A stretch of 64,000 nt of DNA from Cryptomeria japonica (GCF_030272615.1 NC_081411.1:838290136-838354135), one strand, 5' to 3'. Counted from the stretch's first letter, positions 43,401 to 55,232 are shown. Made by a program: numbers and translations. The notes: generated by a model from the sequence alone, not told the origin.

Positions 43401-44170
43401 CAGAAAGAAATAAGAATGTAATTGTTGTATTTATTTTGAAAGAAAAAAATGTGTTTATTTAGTTAAGTCCTTATTTATTAAGAATGAGAGACTAGCTAGG
43501 TACTTTACCCATTTGTAAAAGTTGACAACTTGTGTTCAAAACATTCTTATAAGAAAAACATTTTGGATAAATTCTGTAATGTATTATGTTGCTGCTATTT
43601 TTATTTAATTATGTCTTATACTGAAATCTATCATTTATTTATCTCTGCAAATTATATTAAAAAAAGGGAAAATGCAGAAAATGTTATGTTAATGTTATTC
43701 GTATTTTATGTACTATTTATATGCTACTGTAATTGTATTTACTACTACCATTTTCCTAATAAAAAAAAAAGAGAAAACAAAAAGCTAAAGTAGATAAATT
43801 TAATCTCTTCCTATAGATGACAATATGACATAGAAAGTAAATTAGAAATGCATTTATCCGAATATGCAATAGACATATGCATTCCTTAAATCTATAAAAA
43901 AAATAAAACTATTTAAAGATTTTAGCTTGCTGCTATTATTTACTGTCATAAAATTTATTGTTGTTTTAAAAAGAAAAATATATTCAAATTTAGTCCTAGA
44001 CAATGAGGGTATAAGTTAATCTATTCGTGTTAAATTAGATCGTTCAAAAAAAAAAAAAACTATATCCATTTAAATGTTATTTATATATTTATGATATTCC
44101 TGCATGTTTAAACAATATATACATATCAAAAAAATATATATCTAACCCTGGAGATATACATGTATATACA
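43401..44170. other. AT-rich spacer, no gene seen
   Basis: Poly-A/T runs and low-complexity sequence. I see no coding or RNA gene signal. Confidence 0.5.
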
Positions 44171-44171
44171 A

Positions 44172-44238
<67 letters not shown>
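44171..44238. repeat. (TA)n microsatellite, left of solo LTR
   Basis: About 30 uninterrupted TA units. A shorter TA tract starts right after the LTR (45660-45690). Confidence 0.95.
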
Positions 44239-44241
<3 letters not shown>

Positions 44242-45659
44242 GACATCTAAAAATGGTCAGCGCTTGTGGAGTCATACTTTAACATTTGCACATTGCCTTA
44301 TTTTAGGGTTCTTGCGTCGCATTAACATTTCTTCTATGTTGCGCACTTGGTCTTTATCATTTGCGAGCATTGAGTCTTTCTTCTGCATTCCTCATTTTTA
44401 TCGCTTTTGAATTAGGTCTTGTCGATAACAATCTTCAGTCATGATTTTGGTCGATCTTATCCTGTCACATCAATGTGCATGCTCATTTATCATCATTTTG
44501 GACATCGTCAATTCTAATCTATGATAGAATTAGGGTTTTGTCCTTTTGTCAATCTTTTAATCTCCTTTAGCTTTTTAGTAATCATTTGCGATTATCAACT
44601 TGTCAATCTCATCATTTTGCAATCAATTTGTCATCGATCTTTGTCCTTGTTAGCCTTGTCATTTTGCGATCAATTTGTCATCGATCCTTGTTTTTTGTCA
44701 ATCTTGTCATTTTGCGATCGATTTGTCATCAATCCTTGTCCTTTTCAATCATGTCAATTTGGATCAATTAGTCATTGTTCCTCATCAATTGGCGCTTATC
44801 AATTTGATCTCTTTGTCAATCTTGGTCAATTTGTCATTTATTTTTGTCAACCAATCTCAATCATTTATCAACATCGGTCCTTTGTCAATCAAAATCATGA
44901 TCGAACCTACATTAATTTCTTGTTGTCTTGACCTAATTCCTTGTCTTCTTATTTTTAGGGTTTTATGATTTGTTCATTTAATCCTTTTCTTCTTCTTTGT
45001 GGGTTAAATAAATCTATTTATTTAGTCCTAGATCTCTTTCATGAATTAATTAATGGATAAAAAACCTATTAATTAATTCACCTAATTTGTATTTCATCTT
45101 TTTCTTCAATTTTCTAATTTTCTAATTTCTCCTAATTTCTAATTTCTATTTTTATTTCAATCTTGTCATAGTTTGCCATGCATTTTGCATAGCAACTTGT
45201 CATAATTTGTCATACTCCTTGCATAGAAATTGTCATACATTTGTCATAATGTTACCATTCTTGATTTGAATTTCCTTTCAAATCTCTTCATGCTAATCTT
45301 GTCCTCTCTCCAATTTGTCTATAAATTGGATGAGTTTCTTCAATCAAAAGAGGAATCGATCAATCAATCAATCACACTTTCGAGTAGCCTTATGCTGCGA
45401 ATTTCATCTCTCAACAACTTGCTTTCTACTTGCATTTTGCACTTGTAGGTGAGATCAACATCAAATTTGAAGGTGAAAGAAGAAAAATGGAGTCACATGA
45501 AGGAGATATCTGCATCAGTTTGCTTCAATTTCATGCACTTTGAATATCTTGTCTTTATGTCTTCATTGATTGGATTAGGATTGCTTTCATTGCAGTTTTA
45601 GGTTTTGTGATTGTCCTAATTTGTATTGTTTTGATGTTTTCCCAATTTCTTGATCTACA
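44239..45659 (+). repeat. Probable solo LTR of a Tat-type element
   Basis: Starts GTAGACATCTAAAAATGG, close to the T1 LTR start TGTAGACACCTAAAAATG with the first T lost in the TA tract. It ends ATCTACA. It has a TATA box (CTATAAATT, 45319-45327) about 330 bp from the end. No PBS, PPT or coding region adjoins it on either side. Flanking TA tracts suggest insertion into a TA microsatellite followed by LTR-LTR recombination. Confidence 0.55.
44603..44740 (+). repeat. About 50-bp repeats inside the solo LTR
   Basis: Three copies of a unit containing CATTTTGCGATCAATTTGTC and ATCGATC begin near 44607, 44658 and 44706. Weaker GTCAATTTGTC repeats extend to about 44900. Confidence 0.7.
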
Positions 45660-45691
45660 TATATATATATATAGAATATATATATTTTTTA

Positions 45692-46545
45692 AAATAATAA
45701 CAAAAAAAAAATACTTACCCTGGGCGGCATGGGCTTCCTATGGATTGTAACCCACAAAGGCGCTGAGGCGTCGTTGTGGGCTGAGGTCCAAAGGGGGCGC
45801 TGCTGTGGGTCGCAACCTACAGGGATGATTGAGGTCATCACTATAGGTTGAGTCTCGTAGGGACGCTGTGACGTCACTACGGGCCGTGACCCATAGTGGT
45901 GCCCATGGCGCCTCTATGGGTGGCGCCACCCTCCCGCGGCCCCCTTTGTCTTACATGGCCCTTGCATGACAGCAAAACTGCCCCCCTGCCTCTATTCGGT
46001 CGCTACCTCCACCATACCCTACAACATTCACAAAACACACACACACACTAAAAAAAAAAAAAAAAAACCCTAACCCAATTTCGGGTTATGGTAAAAGCAA
46101 TAAAGAAAAAGGAAAGAAATCTAGTTGTTAAAAATGCAACCCTAACCCAAAACGTTAGCATTTAAATAATAGAGAAATTTGAATTATAGTTTTTAAATTA
46201 TAACTTTTTAGGGTTTAATAATAAGTTACAATATAATATTTAATGGGTATAGTTGGCTCATTTTATTAAAGAAATATACATGTATAAATAGGTATAAATT
46301 TAGAGTTGTTTATCTTATTGTTTATATATATATATTCTATATATGTTATATTTATAAATATATATATATATAAGAGATTAAGTTGAAAATCTATTTCATT
46401 CTATTTTATTAATAAATATTAATGAATGCTTAAGTAATAGTTAATTAATCCAATATTAGTGAACAATTCTACTTACATCTTAGTTAAGACAAAACTCTAT
46501 TGATTTCATTTTAATGTAGACTATTTTGCGAGTTTATGTTGTTCA
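45692..46545 (+). repeat. Tekay/Del element 5' LTR (left end uncertain)
   Basis: The right edge is fixed by the PBS: TTGTTCA, three spacer bases, then TGGTATCAGACC. The left edge is not defined, since the 3' LTR lies outside the window. It contains the GC-rich repeat block (45721-45958), CA and TA microsatellites and AT-rich sequence. Confidence 0.5.
45721..45958 (+). repeat. GC-rich ~36-bp degenerate tandem repeats with hairpin potential
   Basis: Five or so units of the type TRTGGGYYGYRACCYAYAGG followed by GRYGCY. Many units are self-complementary (for example TGTGGGT...ACCTACA). The block is strikingly GC-rich within an AT-rich window. Confidence 0.65.
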
Positions 46546-46548
46546 TTT

Positions 46549-46560
46549 TGGTATCAGACC
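46549..46560 (+). other. Tekay element primer-binding site
   Basis: TGGTATCAGACC, initiator tRNA-Met type with one difference near its end from TGGTATCAGAGC. Confidence 0.85.
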
Positions 46561-46666
46561 AAGGTTTCCAATACTAGGAACCTTTCTCCATTATGTTTCA
46601 CTTTAATTATTTAATTAATTAAATTTTTCTCCAAAAATTATTTTTTTATTTAATTTTCCCATAAGG

Positions 46667-48094
46667 ATGCCTCCGACCATGCGACAAGCGCAGAAGGGGT
46701 CCTAGGCATACGCGTATGGCATGCAAAGATGTTGATAGGGAGGAACCAGTTCCAAAAGGGAACCCAATGACCCCTCCTGAACCACTAGCTAACCCAAACC
46801 GAGACATCTTATGAGCACTTTAGAACCTAATTGGGATAGTGCAGGATAGACTTCCAGCAGTTGACCATCATGCAGAAAACCAGAACTCAGGGAGCCTTAG
46901 ATCAGTAGATAGGAATAGAGTAGGAGTCCACCTCCTTATCCCATAGAGGGCCAGGCTAAGCATGAGCCTGAGTCTGTTCATCTACCAAGACCACCTCTAG
47001 TAGCAACACCTATGTACTTTGAGAGAGCACGTTGTGAATCGAGAGATCTGATCAGAGAGGTTTTACGCCTCCAGCCACCATCTTTTGGGGGATCTACCGG
47101 CATGGTAGAAGCTGAGGCTTGGATTTTGAGCCTAGATCAATGCTTCACATTACATTATTACGAAAGTAATCTAAAGGGATGAGTTACAGTCCATCTTTTG
47201 AGAGGAATGACCTCCACATGGTGGAGACATCAAGAATACAAGTGTGGTCTAGCTGCTGACACCCTCACATGGGAGATCTTCATAGAGAGGTTCAGGGAGA
47301 GATACATGTTAGAGCACATTAGGCAGTGTAGGATAGATGAGTTCCACGACCTCCAGTAGAAGGGTCTCTCAGTGACCCAGTACAAGAGCAAGTTCACTGA
47401 GCTCCTACCATATGTAGATTACCTGAAGGACGAGAAGCTTCTCGTCAACCATTTTGTTAGGGAACTGAATGCCGAGATAGTAGGATGAGTGAAGATGGCT
47501 ACTCCAAGGAGCCTTCGAGTTGTTGTGGAGAAGGCCTTGATAGCCGAGGAGATTCAGGTCAGGCCATAGGGCACAAGGGATCAGTTTCAGAACTGAAACC
47601 CGACACCCCAGTATTTTGGGTTTTATAAACCCCACTGGAAAGGCAACCACAGAAATGCATCAGGGTCTTTTAAACCCCCTCCACCATAGCAGTCACAATA
47701 GAGTCAAAGGTAGAGGCCCCCTCGGGGACAAAAGAGCTCCAAGCCCAAGCAGTGGCAGTCACAGGGTCCTAGGTGCAACCAGAGAGCATAGGGTAAATAC
47801 ATACCTCTGGCATAGACTCAGCAGTCCTCCAGGGGTGGGTACAGTGGTTCGAGTAGGACAGGTGGGCAGCCTTTCTCTAGGCCTAGGATGCATAGTTTTC
47901 AGGCACGCAGTGCTTGTTTCACATGTGGAGCCATGGGGCACATGGCGAGAGAGTGTCCGCAAGGTCAGATGGCAGGTAGTCAGAGGTTGATAGCATCAGA
48001 GCCTATAGTTGGAGATATGGGCAAGTCCCATAGGGTCTTTGTAGTAGTTGACAACTGCCAGGCAGAGCACCAGGCCACAGTGATTGAGGCTGTA
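46667..48094 (+). pseudogene. Tekay gag with zinc knuckle (broken)
   Basis: The start ATG at 46667 (MPPTMRQAQKG) is followed by a TAG. Capsid blocks can be read in changing frames at 47090-47560 (for example AWILSLDQCF, WWRHQEYKCG, FRERYM, VTQYKSKFTELL). The CCHC zinc knuckle ARSACFTCGAMGHMARECPQ is intact at about 47908-47963. Gag would coat the element RNA. Confidence 0.82.
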
Positions 48095-49470
48095 GGTATG
48101 ATCAAAGGTATCAATATTTCTATATTGTTTGACTCAAGAGCTACTGACTCCTTTATATCTCCATTGGTTGTGGAGCATTGTGAGCTAGTGGTAGTTAGGC
48201 GAGCTGTCAATTGGGAAGTGGAGTTAGCATTAGGGGCTAGAGTGTTAGTGGATTCAGAGGTTAGGGGATGTCCACTCTAGATGGGCAATACCACCACCTT
48301 AGTAGACCTTAGAGTAACACCACTTGGGCATTGTACTTGGCATGGATTGGCTTTATGCCCATAGAGCCAATATGGATTATCACCTGAAAAAGATCAAGTA
48401 TAAGGATGATCATGGTGCTCCCATAGAAATCACTGGGATTCAGAGGCCCGTGTCTCTTCATATAATTTCTGCTATGCAACTTAAGTGGAGCATGAACAAG
48501 AGATGCCAGTTGTTTGCTATCACCATCAGTGACAGAGAGGAAGAAAATGAGAAGGAGCCTTCCCTAGATGATCATCCCATCCTTGGGGAGTTTGTAGATG
48601 TGTTTCCTACTGAGCTACCTGGTATGCTACCTAGCAAAGAGATTGACTTCCACATAGATTTGGTACCAGGAGCCAAGCTAGTTTTGAGAGCACCTTATAG
48701 GATGACCACACATGAGATAAATGAGCTCAAGATGCAGCTAGAGGAACTCTTAGAGAAGGGTCACATTCATCCTAGCATCTCCTCTTGGGGTGCACTAGTC
48801 ATCTTCGTTAAGAAGAAGGAGGGGTCCCTTTGGTTATAATGGATTACAAGCAACTAAACAAAGTAACCATCAAGAATCGTTATCCCTTGCCTAGGATTGA
48901 TGACTTGTTTGATCAGCTTCAGGGTGCTAAAGTATTTTCCAAAATAGATTTAAAGTCAGGGTATCATCAGTTGAGGATTGTGGAGAGTGATATACACAAG
49001 ACCACATTTCACACCAGAGATGGCCACTATGAGTTCACTGTGGTCGCATTCAGTCTTATGAATGCTCCAACTATATTCACAAGTCTCATGATTGGGGTAT
49101 TCCACACTTTCCTTGACTGATTTCTGATTCTGTTCCTCGATGACATATTGATATATTTTCAAAATGAGAAGGAGCATGAGGAGCATTTGAGGTAGGTTTT
49201 GTAGTGTTTGAGGGACAATAAGTTGTTTAGCAGTTTGTCGAAGTGCACTTTCTTTAGATCAGAGGTCAAGTACCTTGGGCATGTTATATCCGGTGATGGG
49301 ATCTCAGTTGACCCATCAAAGATTGGAGATATTATGGATTGGCTAGCGCCAACTAGTGTGACAGAGGTCAGGAGATTCATGGGTCTAGCAGCATACTATA
49401 GACACTTTGTTGAGGGATTTTCTAGAGTTTCACACTTCATCACATCCCTCTAGTGAAAGGGAAAGATTTG
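48095..49470 (+). pseudogene. Tekay protease and reverse transcriptase (broken)
   Basis: The protease motif reads ILFDSRATDSFIS near 48120, where DSG has become DSR. A linker with LGMDWLYAHRANMDY follows. RT has [75 protein letters not shown], and the catalytic block reads FLDDILIYF (FLDD in place of the usual YIDD-like form). Then LGHVISGDGISVDP and RRFMGLAAYYRHFVEGFS. Frames change at about 48830, and TAG stops occur at about 49195 and 49203. Confidence 0.87.
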
Positions 49471-51388
49471 AGTAGACAGAGAGGTGTGAGAGGGCTTTTC
49501 AGGATCTGAAAAGGGCACTCACTAGTGCACCTATTCTTATTGTGCTAGACCCCATGATTGATTTCATGGTATGTACGGATGCTTCCTTGGATGGATTAGG
49601 AGTAGTCCTTATGCAGGAGGGTCGAGTTATATCTTACGAGTCTAGGAAGCTTAAGACTCATGAGCTTAACTACCCTATGCATGACCTAGAGCTTGCAACA
49701 ATAGTACATGCACTTGTGAGGTGGAGACACTTCCTTTTGGTTCATCACTTCAACCTTCATTCAGACCATTAGAGTTTGCAGTACATCTTCACCCAACCTA
49801 ATCTTAATGCCCGTTAGAGGAGATGGATGGAGTTCCTATACGAGTATGATTTTGATGTCCACTACATCGAGGGGAAAGAGAACATAGTTGTAGATGCCTT
49901 GAGTAGGAGATGACATGAGGTATACTCCATATATATGAGAATAGATTTTGAGAGACCGTATATTGCAGTGGTTGCCAGAGGATGGATGGTACCTAGAGGT
50001 TTGTCAGAGGATTCGGTCTCAGGAGACCCTAGAAGGGAAGTATGTGGATTATTCCTTAGAGTCTGATGGACTATTATACCATAGAGGGTGCATCTATGTA
50101 CCTTCTCCTAGGGGATTGCAAGACTTCATTGTCATGGAGGCTCATAAAGATCCTTATGTAGCACATCTCAGGGTTAAGAAGATGCATGCAGAATTGAGGC
50201 AGTTATATCATTGGCCAAGTATGCGGTAGCTTATCGCTGAGTTAGTAGCTCAATGCCTTGAGTGTCAGAGAGTCAAGGTGGAGCACTGCCATTCAGGTGG
50301 GTTTCTCCAGTCTCATGCTATACCAACATGGAAGTGGGATACTATATCCATCAATTTCATCATTGGTCTTCCCATGTCATCCCGTCGCCATGATGCTATC
50401 TTGGTGATAGTAGACAAGTTGACCAAAGTGGCCTACTTCTCACCATTCCGGACTACCTTCACAACACCAACAGTGGCACACATATTCTTGTGAGACATTA
50501 TCAGGCTTCATGGTGTTCCATGCAAGATTATTTTTGATAGGTATTCCCTCTTCACTTCTTCCTTTTGGAAGGCATTATAGGCAGCAATGGGCACCAAGCT
50601 CAACTTCAACACAACCTATCATCTGGAAACAAATAGACATATAGAGTAGGTTAACTAGGTGTTAGATGATATGCTCTGCATGTATGTCATGGATCATCAG
50701 ACTAGATGGGAGGAGTACCTTCATTTAGTAGAGTTCACCTAAAATAATGGACATCACACTTCTGTGGGGATGCCATGTTTTCAGGCTTTGTATGGCAGAC
50801 CTTGCAAGACACCTCAGAGTTGGGACTGTATTGAGGATAGAGTGCCCATAGGGCCTGAGATGGTTCGTGATATGGAGCAATAGGTAATTTTGATTAGACA
50901 ACATCTTAGAGAGGCACAAAATAGGTAGAAGAAGTATGTAGATGCAAAGAGGATAGACCGGAGTTACATGGTTGGTGACATAATTTTTCTGAGAGTGTGG
51001 CCCGCATAAAAACCCAATCCATTATGTAAAGGGTTCTAAGCTCATACCTCGCTTTGTCAGACCATTTGAGATCCTTGAGAGGATATGACTAGTTGCTTAT
51101 CACCTAGCTTTGCCACCTAGCCTATCACGCATCTAGGATGTGTTTCATGTATCGGTTTTGAAGAAGTATATGTATGACAAGTCTCATATTTTAGATTGGG
51201 ATGCCTTGGAGGTGGAGTCAAATGGGCAGCTAGCTTTGGAGCCCATTAGCATTTTGGCTCGTCAGACGTTGGCCCTTCAAGGTCGAGAGCTAGACCAAGT
51301 TAGGGTCTAGTGGGATTGCTATGATGAGGTTAAAACTTCATGGGAGGATGCAACACGTATGAGATCTCAATACCCTCATATTTTTTGA
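49471..51388 (+). pseudogene. Tekay RNase H, integrase and chromodomain-like tail (broken)
   Basis: RNase [40 protein letters not shown], ending DALSRR at about 49910. Integrase: VAHLRVKKMHAELRQLYHWP zinc end with CLECQRVK, core WDTISINFIIGLPMSSRRHD and FRTTFTTPTVAHIF, then FNTTYHLETNRHIE at the catalytic Glu region (a degenerate form of the usual QTDGQTER). Tail: DVFHVSVLKKYMYDKSHILD and EPISILARQTLALQGRELDQ ... SWEDATRM, related to the chromodomain that guides insertion to heterochromatin. Many stops, such as TAG 49815-49817 in NARxRRWMEF. Confidence 0.87.
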
Positions 51389-51410
51389 TGAACTCTAGGA
51401 GGAAGTTCAT

Positions 51411-52189
51411 GTTAGGATTCCCAAAGATACTAAGAGGGGGGGTGAATCAGTATATAACTGGTGGATAAATTTACTTGACTTAAAACATGAAAAACTTATT
51501 AAAACTATGTATCCGTAAACTAGAAATAATGCACTAAACAAGAATAACAACAACCACATGAGAAGCACACCATAGCATAGTATTTTAATGAGGAAACCCG
51601 GTGTGGGAAAAACCTCGGTGGGATTTGTGACCCACAATATTCACTTACTAGACAATAAGGGAATATTACTCTTACAATAGGGGCTTGCACATGCAGGAAA
51701 GCCAAGTGCCTAGAGCTCACTGCTCAATTATAAAAGAAGTCACACTGACTTACAAAAATGGATTATATTAATCCAAAGTCTTGTACTACTTCAGATTAGC
51801 ATCTGCTATGCCACATCTAGTACCAGTTTAAGCTCTGCTACATACATAAACCCTTAACCAATAATTCGCATATTAGGTCTACATAATTTCATATATATCC
51901 TTATTATAAAATGATCTACAATGATCTCATACATATATGAGTCATATTACAACTTGCCATGTCGACTTACAATGATTTTACAATTAATTATAAAATACAT
52001 TTTAAACAAAATTGAAGTCGGCCAAGGTGCTATTGTCCTTCCTTTCACTGTCGGTGTTGTATATGTCGGTGTAGAGTTTGTCGATGCCGGTATATTTGTC
52101 TTTCCAGTATCATATGATTGCATGATTGCCATCAATGATAAAACCTTCAATCACCTATAATTTCTCATTGGAGTGTGCATTTGCAAACA
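51411..52189 (-). repeat. C4 3' LTR (779 bp)
   Basis: TGTTAGGATTCCC ... TTGCAAACA, followed by a SIRE PPT at 52190. It is a shorter LTR family than C1-C3 and C5. Contains several GTCGGT/CCGGTA motifs (52045-52095). Confidence 0.88.
51590..51616 (-). other. Conserved LTR leader hairpin (C4)
   Basis: GAGG-AAA-CCC-GGTGT-GGG-AAAAA-CCTC. The outer stem is GAGG/CCTC instead of GTGG/CCAC, a double compensatory change. Confidence 0.75.
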
Positions 52190-52376
52190 ATCTCCCCCTT
52201 TGGAATTGATGGCAACACTCATGAGAAAAATAAAAAGTGTCCAAAATGATATCCAAAAATAGTCTGCCAAAATTGTCTTACCAAAACTGTATGCTCAAAA
52301 AAATGTATGCTCCCCCTAAGCAGATGATGTCCTTTCTTCTAACCATTTTTCTCATCCCACCACTCCCCCTTTGACA
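52190..52376 (-). other. C4 multiple polypurine tracts
   Basis: PPTs on the minus strand (AAAGGGGGAGAT style) at 52190-52202, 52311-52318 and 52363-52374. This matches the pattern in C2, C3 and C5. Confidence 0.75.
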
Positions 52377-52431
52377 TCAATGACAAAGGTTGTCATTCCC
52401 TATCAGTGGAGTCCTAGCTAGATTCTTGTAA

Positions 52432-53758
52432 CTAGTGGGTTACAATTTGAGACATATCTATCAAAACTAAATTTATGTCATTGCTGAATGTTTTGCTATC
52501 TTTTATTACCTCTTGTGTTCTCTGCACTGTATCGGTGAGTATGTGCATTTTCTCTTCTGGTGTCTTCAGTCTAAGAACCAAAGCTTTAGATATTTTTTTT
52601 CTCAAGGAAATAAGATACTCTAGTCTTGGACTAAGTCTGCATTTTAAGTCCTTTGCCTTATCCTTTATTCCCTGTTTGTCATTCTCCAGTTTCTTGATTT
52701 TCTTTTCCTACTCTACAATCTTCTTCTCTAACTCCAAAAATGAATCTGATGTTCCTATTAGATTGTCAGCAATATTATTTATCTTCTTTTGTGCTTTGGT
52801 GATCTCCTTGTCAAGATCCTTTATTAATACATTCATTTTGCAAGTATCCATATACAATTTCTTGAAGTCATAGATTATTTCTCCAAGTTCCGGTAACAGG
52901 GTGTCCATTTCTTCCTTGTTCTTTTTTATAATATCCTCAAAGAATTTCTTGTTTTCTTTTATCATTCTTTCCTTAAATGTATCCTCATGTATTTGATCAA
53001 TAGTCAATAGGTTGTCAGTGATGAACTTAGACAATGTGTCTAGTTGACCTAAAGAATATTTATTCTCAACACTGCACTTTGGTGCTATCAATTTAAGAAT
53101 TGATATTGTATCATCAATAGCCTTATAGGCTTGTGTATTGCATTCTATGATCTTCTTTATTGAATCGAATAGGACCTCTATTACATTAGTAAGTTTGAAT
53201 TCTACCATAGTTGTACTAGATGTTTGTCCAACAGTCTTTATAATTGGCATGCTACCAGTTGTGGTTATTACATTGCTTGATTCGACCTCTATTAGGTCTA
53301 TCTGTGTTTGCATTTCTACAAACAAAGGATTATGCTTTTTAGTTTGAGCCAGTGGCACTATCTCTATCTATACCTCTGAACTTTTCTTAGCTGGTTCTTT
53401 AGATGGTTTATCGGTTGTATCAGCCAGTTCCTTAGTGGTATCCTTTGCCGGTTACTCTGCTAGTGCTGGTTTTTCTGTGTTTGTCTCAATCTCTTTAGCC
53501 AGTGACTCAGTAGTCACATCTTTCTCCTTATCCTCAGTGGTTTCTCTATCAACCGCGACATTAAATTTCTAAGTACCTAAATTTACTGTATACAAAATTT
53601 CTTATCCAGGGTTTGTATCTTCTACTGGAGTCTCCATGCTCTCAGTGGCTGGTTGATTTTTAGTAGTGTCTACCGGTGGACTATTCGAAAGAGGTGGGGG
53701 CATATTGTCATTTATTTTAATGCTTGGTGGTCCACCTACCTTACCTTTTGTAAATTTT
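52432..53758 (-). pseudogene. C4 extra ORF, Thr/Glu/Lys-rich then coiled coil (env-like position)
   Basis: A single minus-strand reading frame runs from about 53758 to 52432 (about 440 codons) with a few stops, all but one TAG. The first part is Pro/Thr/Glu/Lys-rich (TKELADTTDKPSKEPAKKSS). Then comes a 216-codon open stretch (52708-53358) rich in heptad-like Leu/Ile/Lys/Glu patterns (IKKNKEEMDTLLPELGEII, LDKEITKAQKKINNIADNL), and a final coiled-coil segment (EKKIKKLENDKQGIKDKAKD). It lies between pol and the 3' LTR, where some Sireviruses carry an env-like ORF. I see no signal peptide or clear membrane segment. Function unknown. Confidence 0.65.
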
Positions 53759-53759
53759 T

Positions 53760-55232
53760 GATTCCAATAGTTAGTTAGCTGAGACGGGGGGAGGGGGGAT
53801 GAACCATACAAACTTAATCTTCAATATATTCAACATATTCAACCTCGGTAACTTATACTTCAGCAATATAACCCAAAATTGCTAAACATGCTAACTCATA
53901 AACACATAATCATCATACAACATATAACACCATATTTAACGTGGAAACCCAAATAGGGAAAAACCACTGTGAGATTTCAGACCCACTAAGAAATATACCC
54001 TTCTAGAGTATGCTTGGTTAAAACCAAATCCTGTTAAAGATTACAAACACATTGCTAGATGTGACTGAGTTAAGGGATTTCCCTTAGATCTGTTAGGATC
54101 TTCACTTTGTTAGAAGTGACCTTGTCAAAGGATTTCAAACACTCATTTAGAATATTACCTTGCTAGAGGGTTTACAAATAATACTATTAGGTCCACTCGG
54201 TTAAGAGATTTTCTATCACTTACAAAATAACAGTAATAAAAATATATCTACAACTTCACATCTAAAATGTTAAAGCAAATTCTATTTGCTCAAAACAATC
54301 TTGTCATAGGACTTATCTTGTGCCTCTGCTGGGCTCCCTACTTTGTTATTCAAACAGGTCTTCAAGCTTTTGTGCTCGGTAATCACTATGCAGCATCTAT
54401 GTGCTTACACTTGCCCACATGCATTGTTCATCAATAATTTCTTATTTATAAACAATTTTCTAACCGCTGAATCTCCTTGATCACATTTCCCATGATCAAT
54501 CATAGCCATCAGATCTTCAATCTTGACTAGGTTCAATGTATCCTTCAATCTAAAAATCTTTTACCTCACCTTGGAACTTGCATTCCTTCCTAGGAACTTG
54601 TGCTAGGTTATTGCAGTTCAATCTGTGCTGTAGGTCTTCCTCTTGATTTTCCATTGCTGTAGATCCTTAATAGACTTTTGCGCAGCATACCAATCATTTA
54701 TTCATCTCCAGCTCATCAACATCCTTCATAAAATAATGCTTTTATCCATCCAATGTGATCTATTATAACTTGGTTGTTACTCGGTTAATACTGGACTTCA
54801 GTCAGTAGACATTCTGCCTTCTTTAACCGATATCGATAACCTTAGGGTTTACCGACTAGGTTCTTTGCTTGGTGACATAGTATAGTATTAACCTTACAAT
54901 CAACAATATATGTAGGATATCAAAACAATCAAAACAACATGATCTCATCATTGTCTAACTCAGTAATAGTTGCCCATTGAATAACTTATTTCTCTCCTTT
55001 ATTATCACATCCTATCTATGTCACTTACCAACCTCTTAATACTCTTCAATACATACTTCTCAAGATATGGCAACATCATACTTAATCATAAAATCAATTT
55101 CTTGACATCAATGACAAAATAATATTATAAAGGTAGTAATCATCCTTCTTTAGTTATATCAATAATCTCCAACAACCTTCTCAATATCCTTATTGAAATC
55201 CCAATAATCTCCTTTCTATTGTAATGCCAACA
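53760..55232 (-). repeat. C5 3' LTR (about 1.47 kb, left end approximate)
   Basis: The right end ATGCCAACA joins a PPT at 55233. The left end is within about 10 bases of 53760, where the usual TGTTAG start has drifted (TAGTTAGTTAGC, then CTGAGACGGGG). The conserved hairpin is at 53941-53967. It is inserted in the C4 internal region. Confidence 0.75.
53941..53967 (-). other. Conserved LTR leader hairpin (C5)
   Basis: GTGG-AAA-CCC-AAATA-GGG-AAAAA-CCAC, with a perfect outer and inner stem. Confidence 0.72.

Larger units (their letters stand above)
46546..51410 (+). mobile_element. Tekay/Del-type Ty3/Gypsy chromovirus, decayed internal region
   Basis: Plus-strand order gag, protease, RT, RNase H, integrase, degenerate chromodomain-like tail. 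Integrase follows RT, so it is Gypsy. The RT sequence and C-terminal tail match the Tekay/Del clade. Numerous stops (many TAG) and frameshifts. The 3' end is cut by the C4 LTR at 51411. Confidence 0.88.

Noticed and set aside
46030-46080. AACCCTAACCC near an A run as telomere-derived sequence
   Set aside because: Only about two units; an isolated plant telo-box-like motif, not an interstitial telomere.
52475-52873. 132-codon plus-strand ORF with hydrophobic Phe/Leu/Ser runs resembling membrane segments
   Set aside because: It is antisense to the coiled-coil ORF of C4; Lys/Glu codons read backwards give Phe/Leu/Ser.
53759-53768. TGATTCCA before the C5 LTR as a PBS, which would make 52190-53758 a small complete non-autonomous element
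   Set aside because: Only part of the PBS matches, and the LTRs at 51411-52189 and 53760-55232 differ in length and sequence, so they are not a pair.
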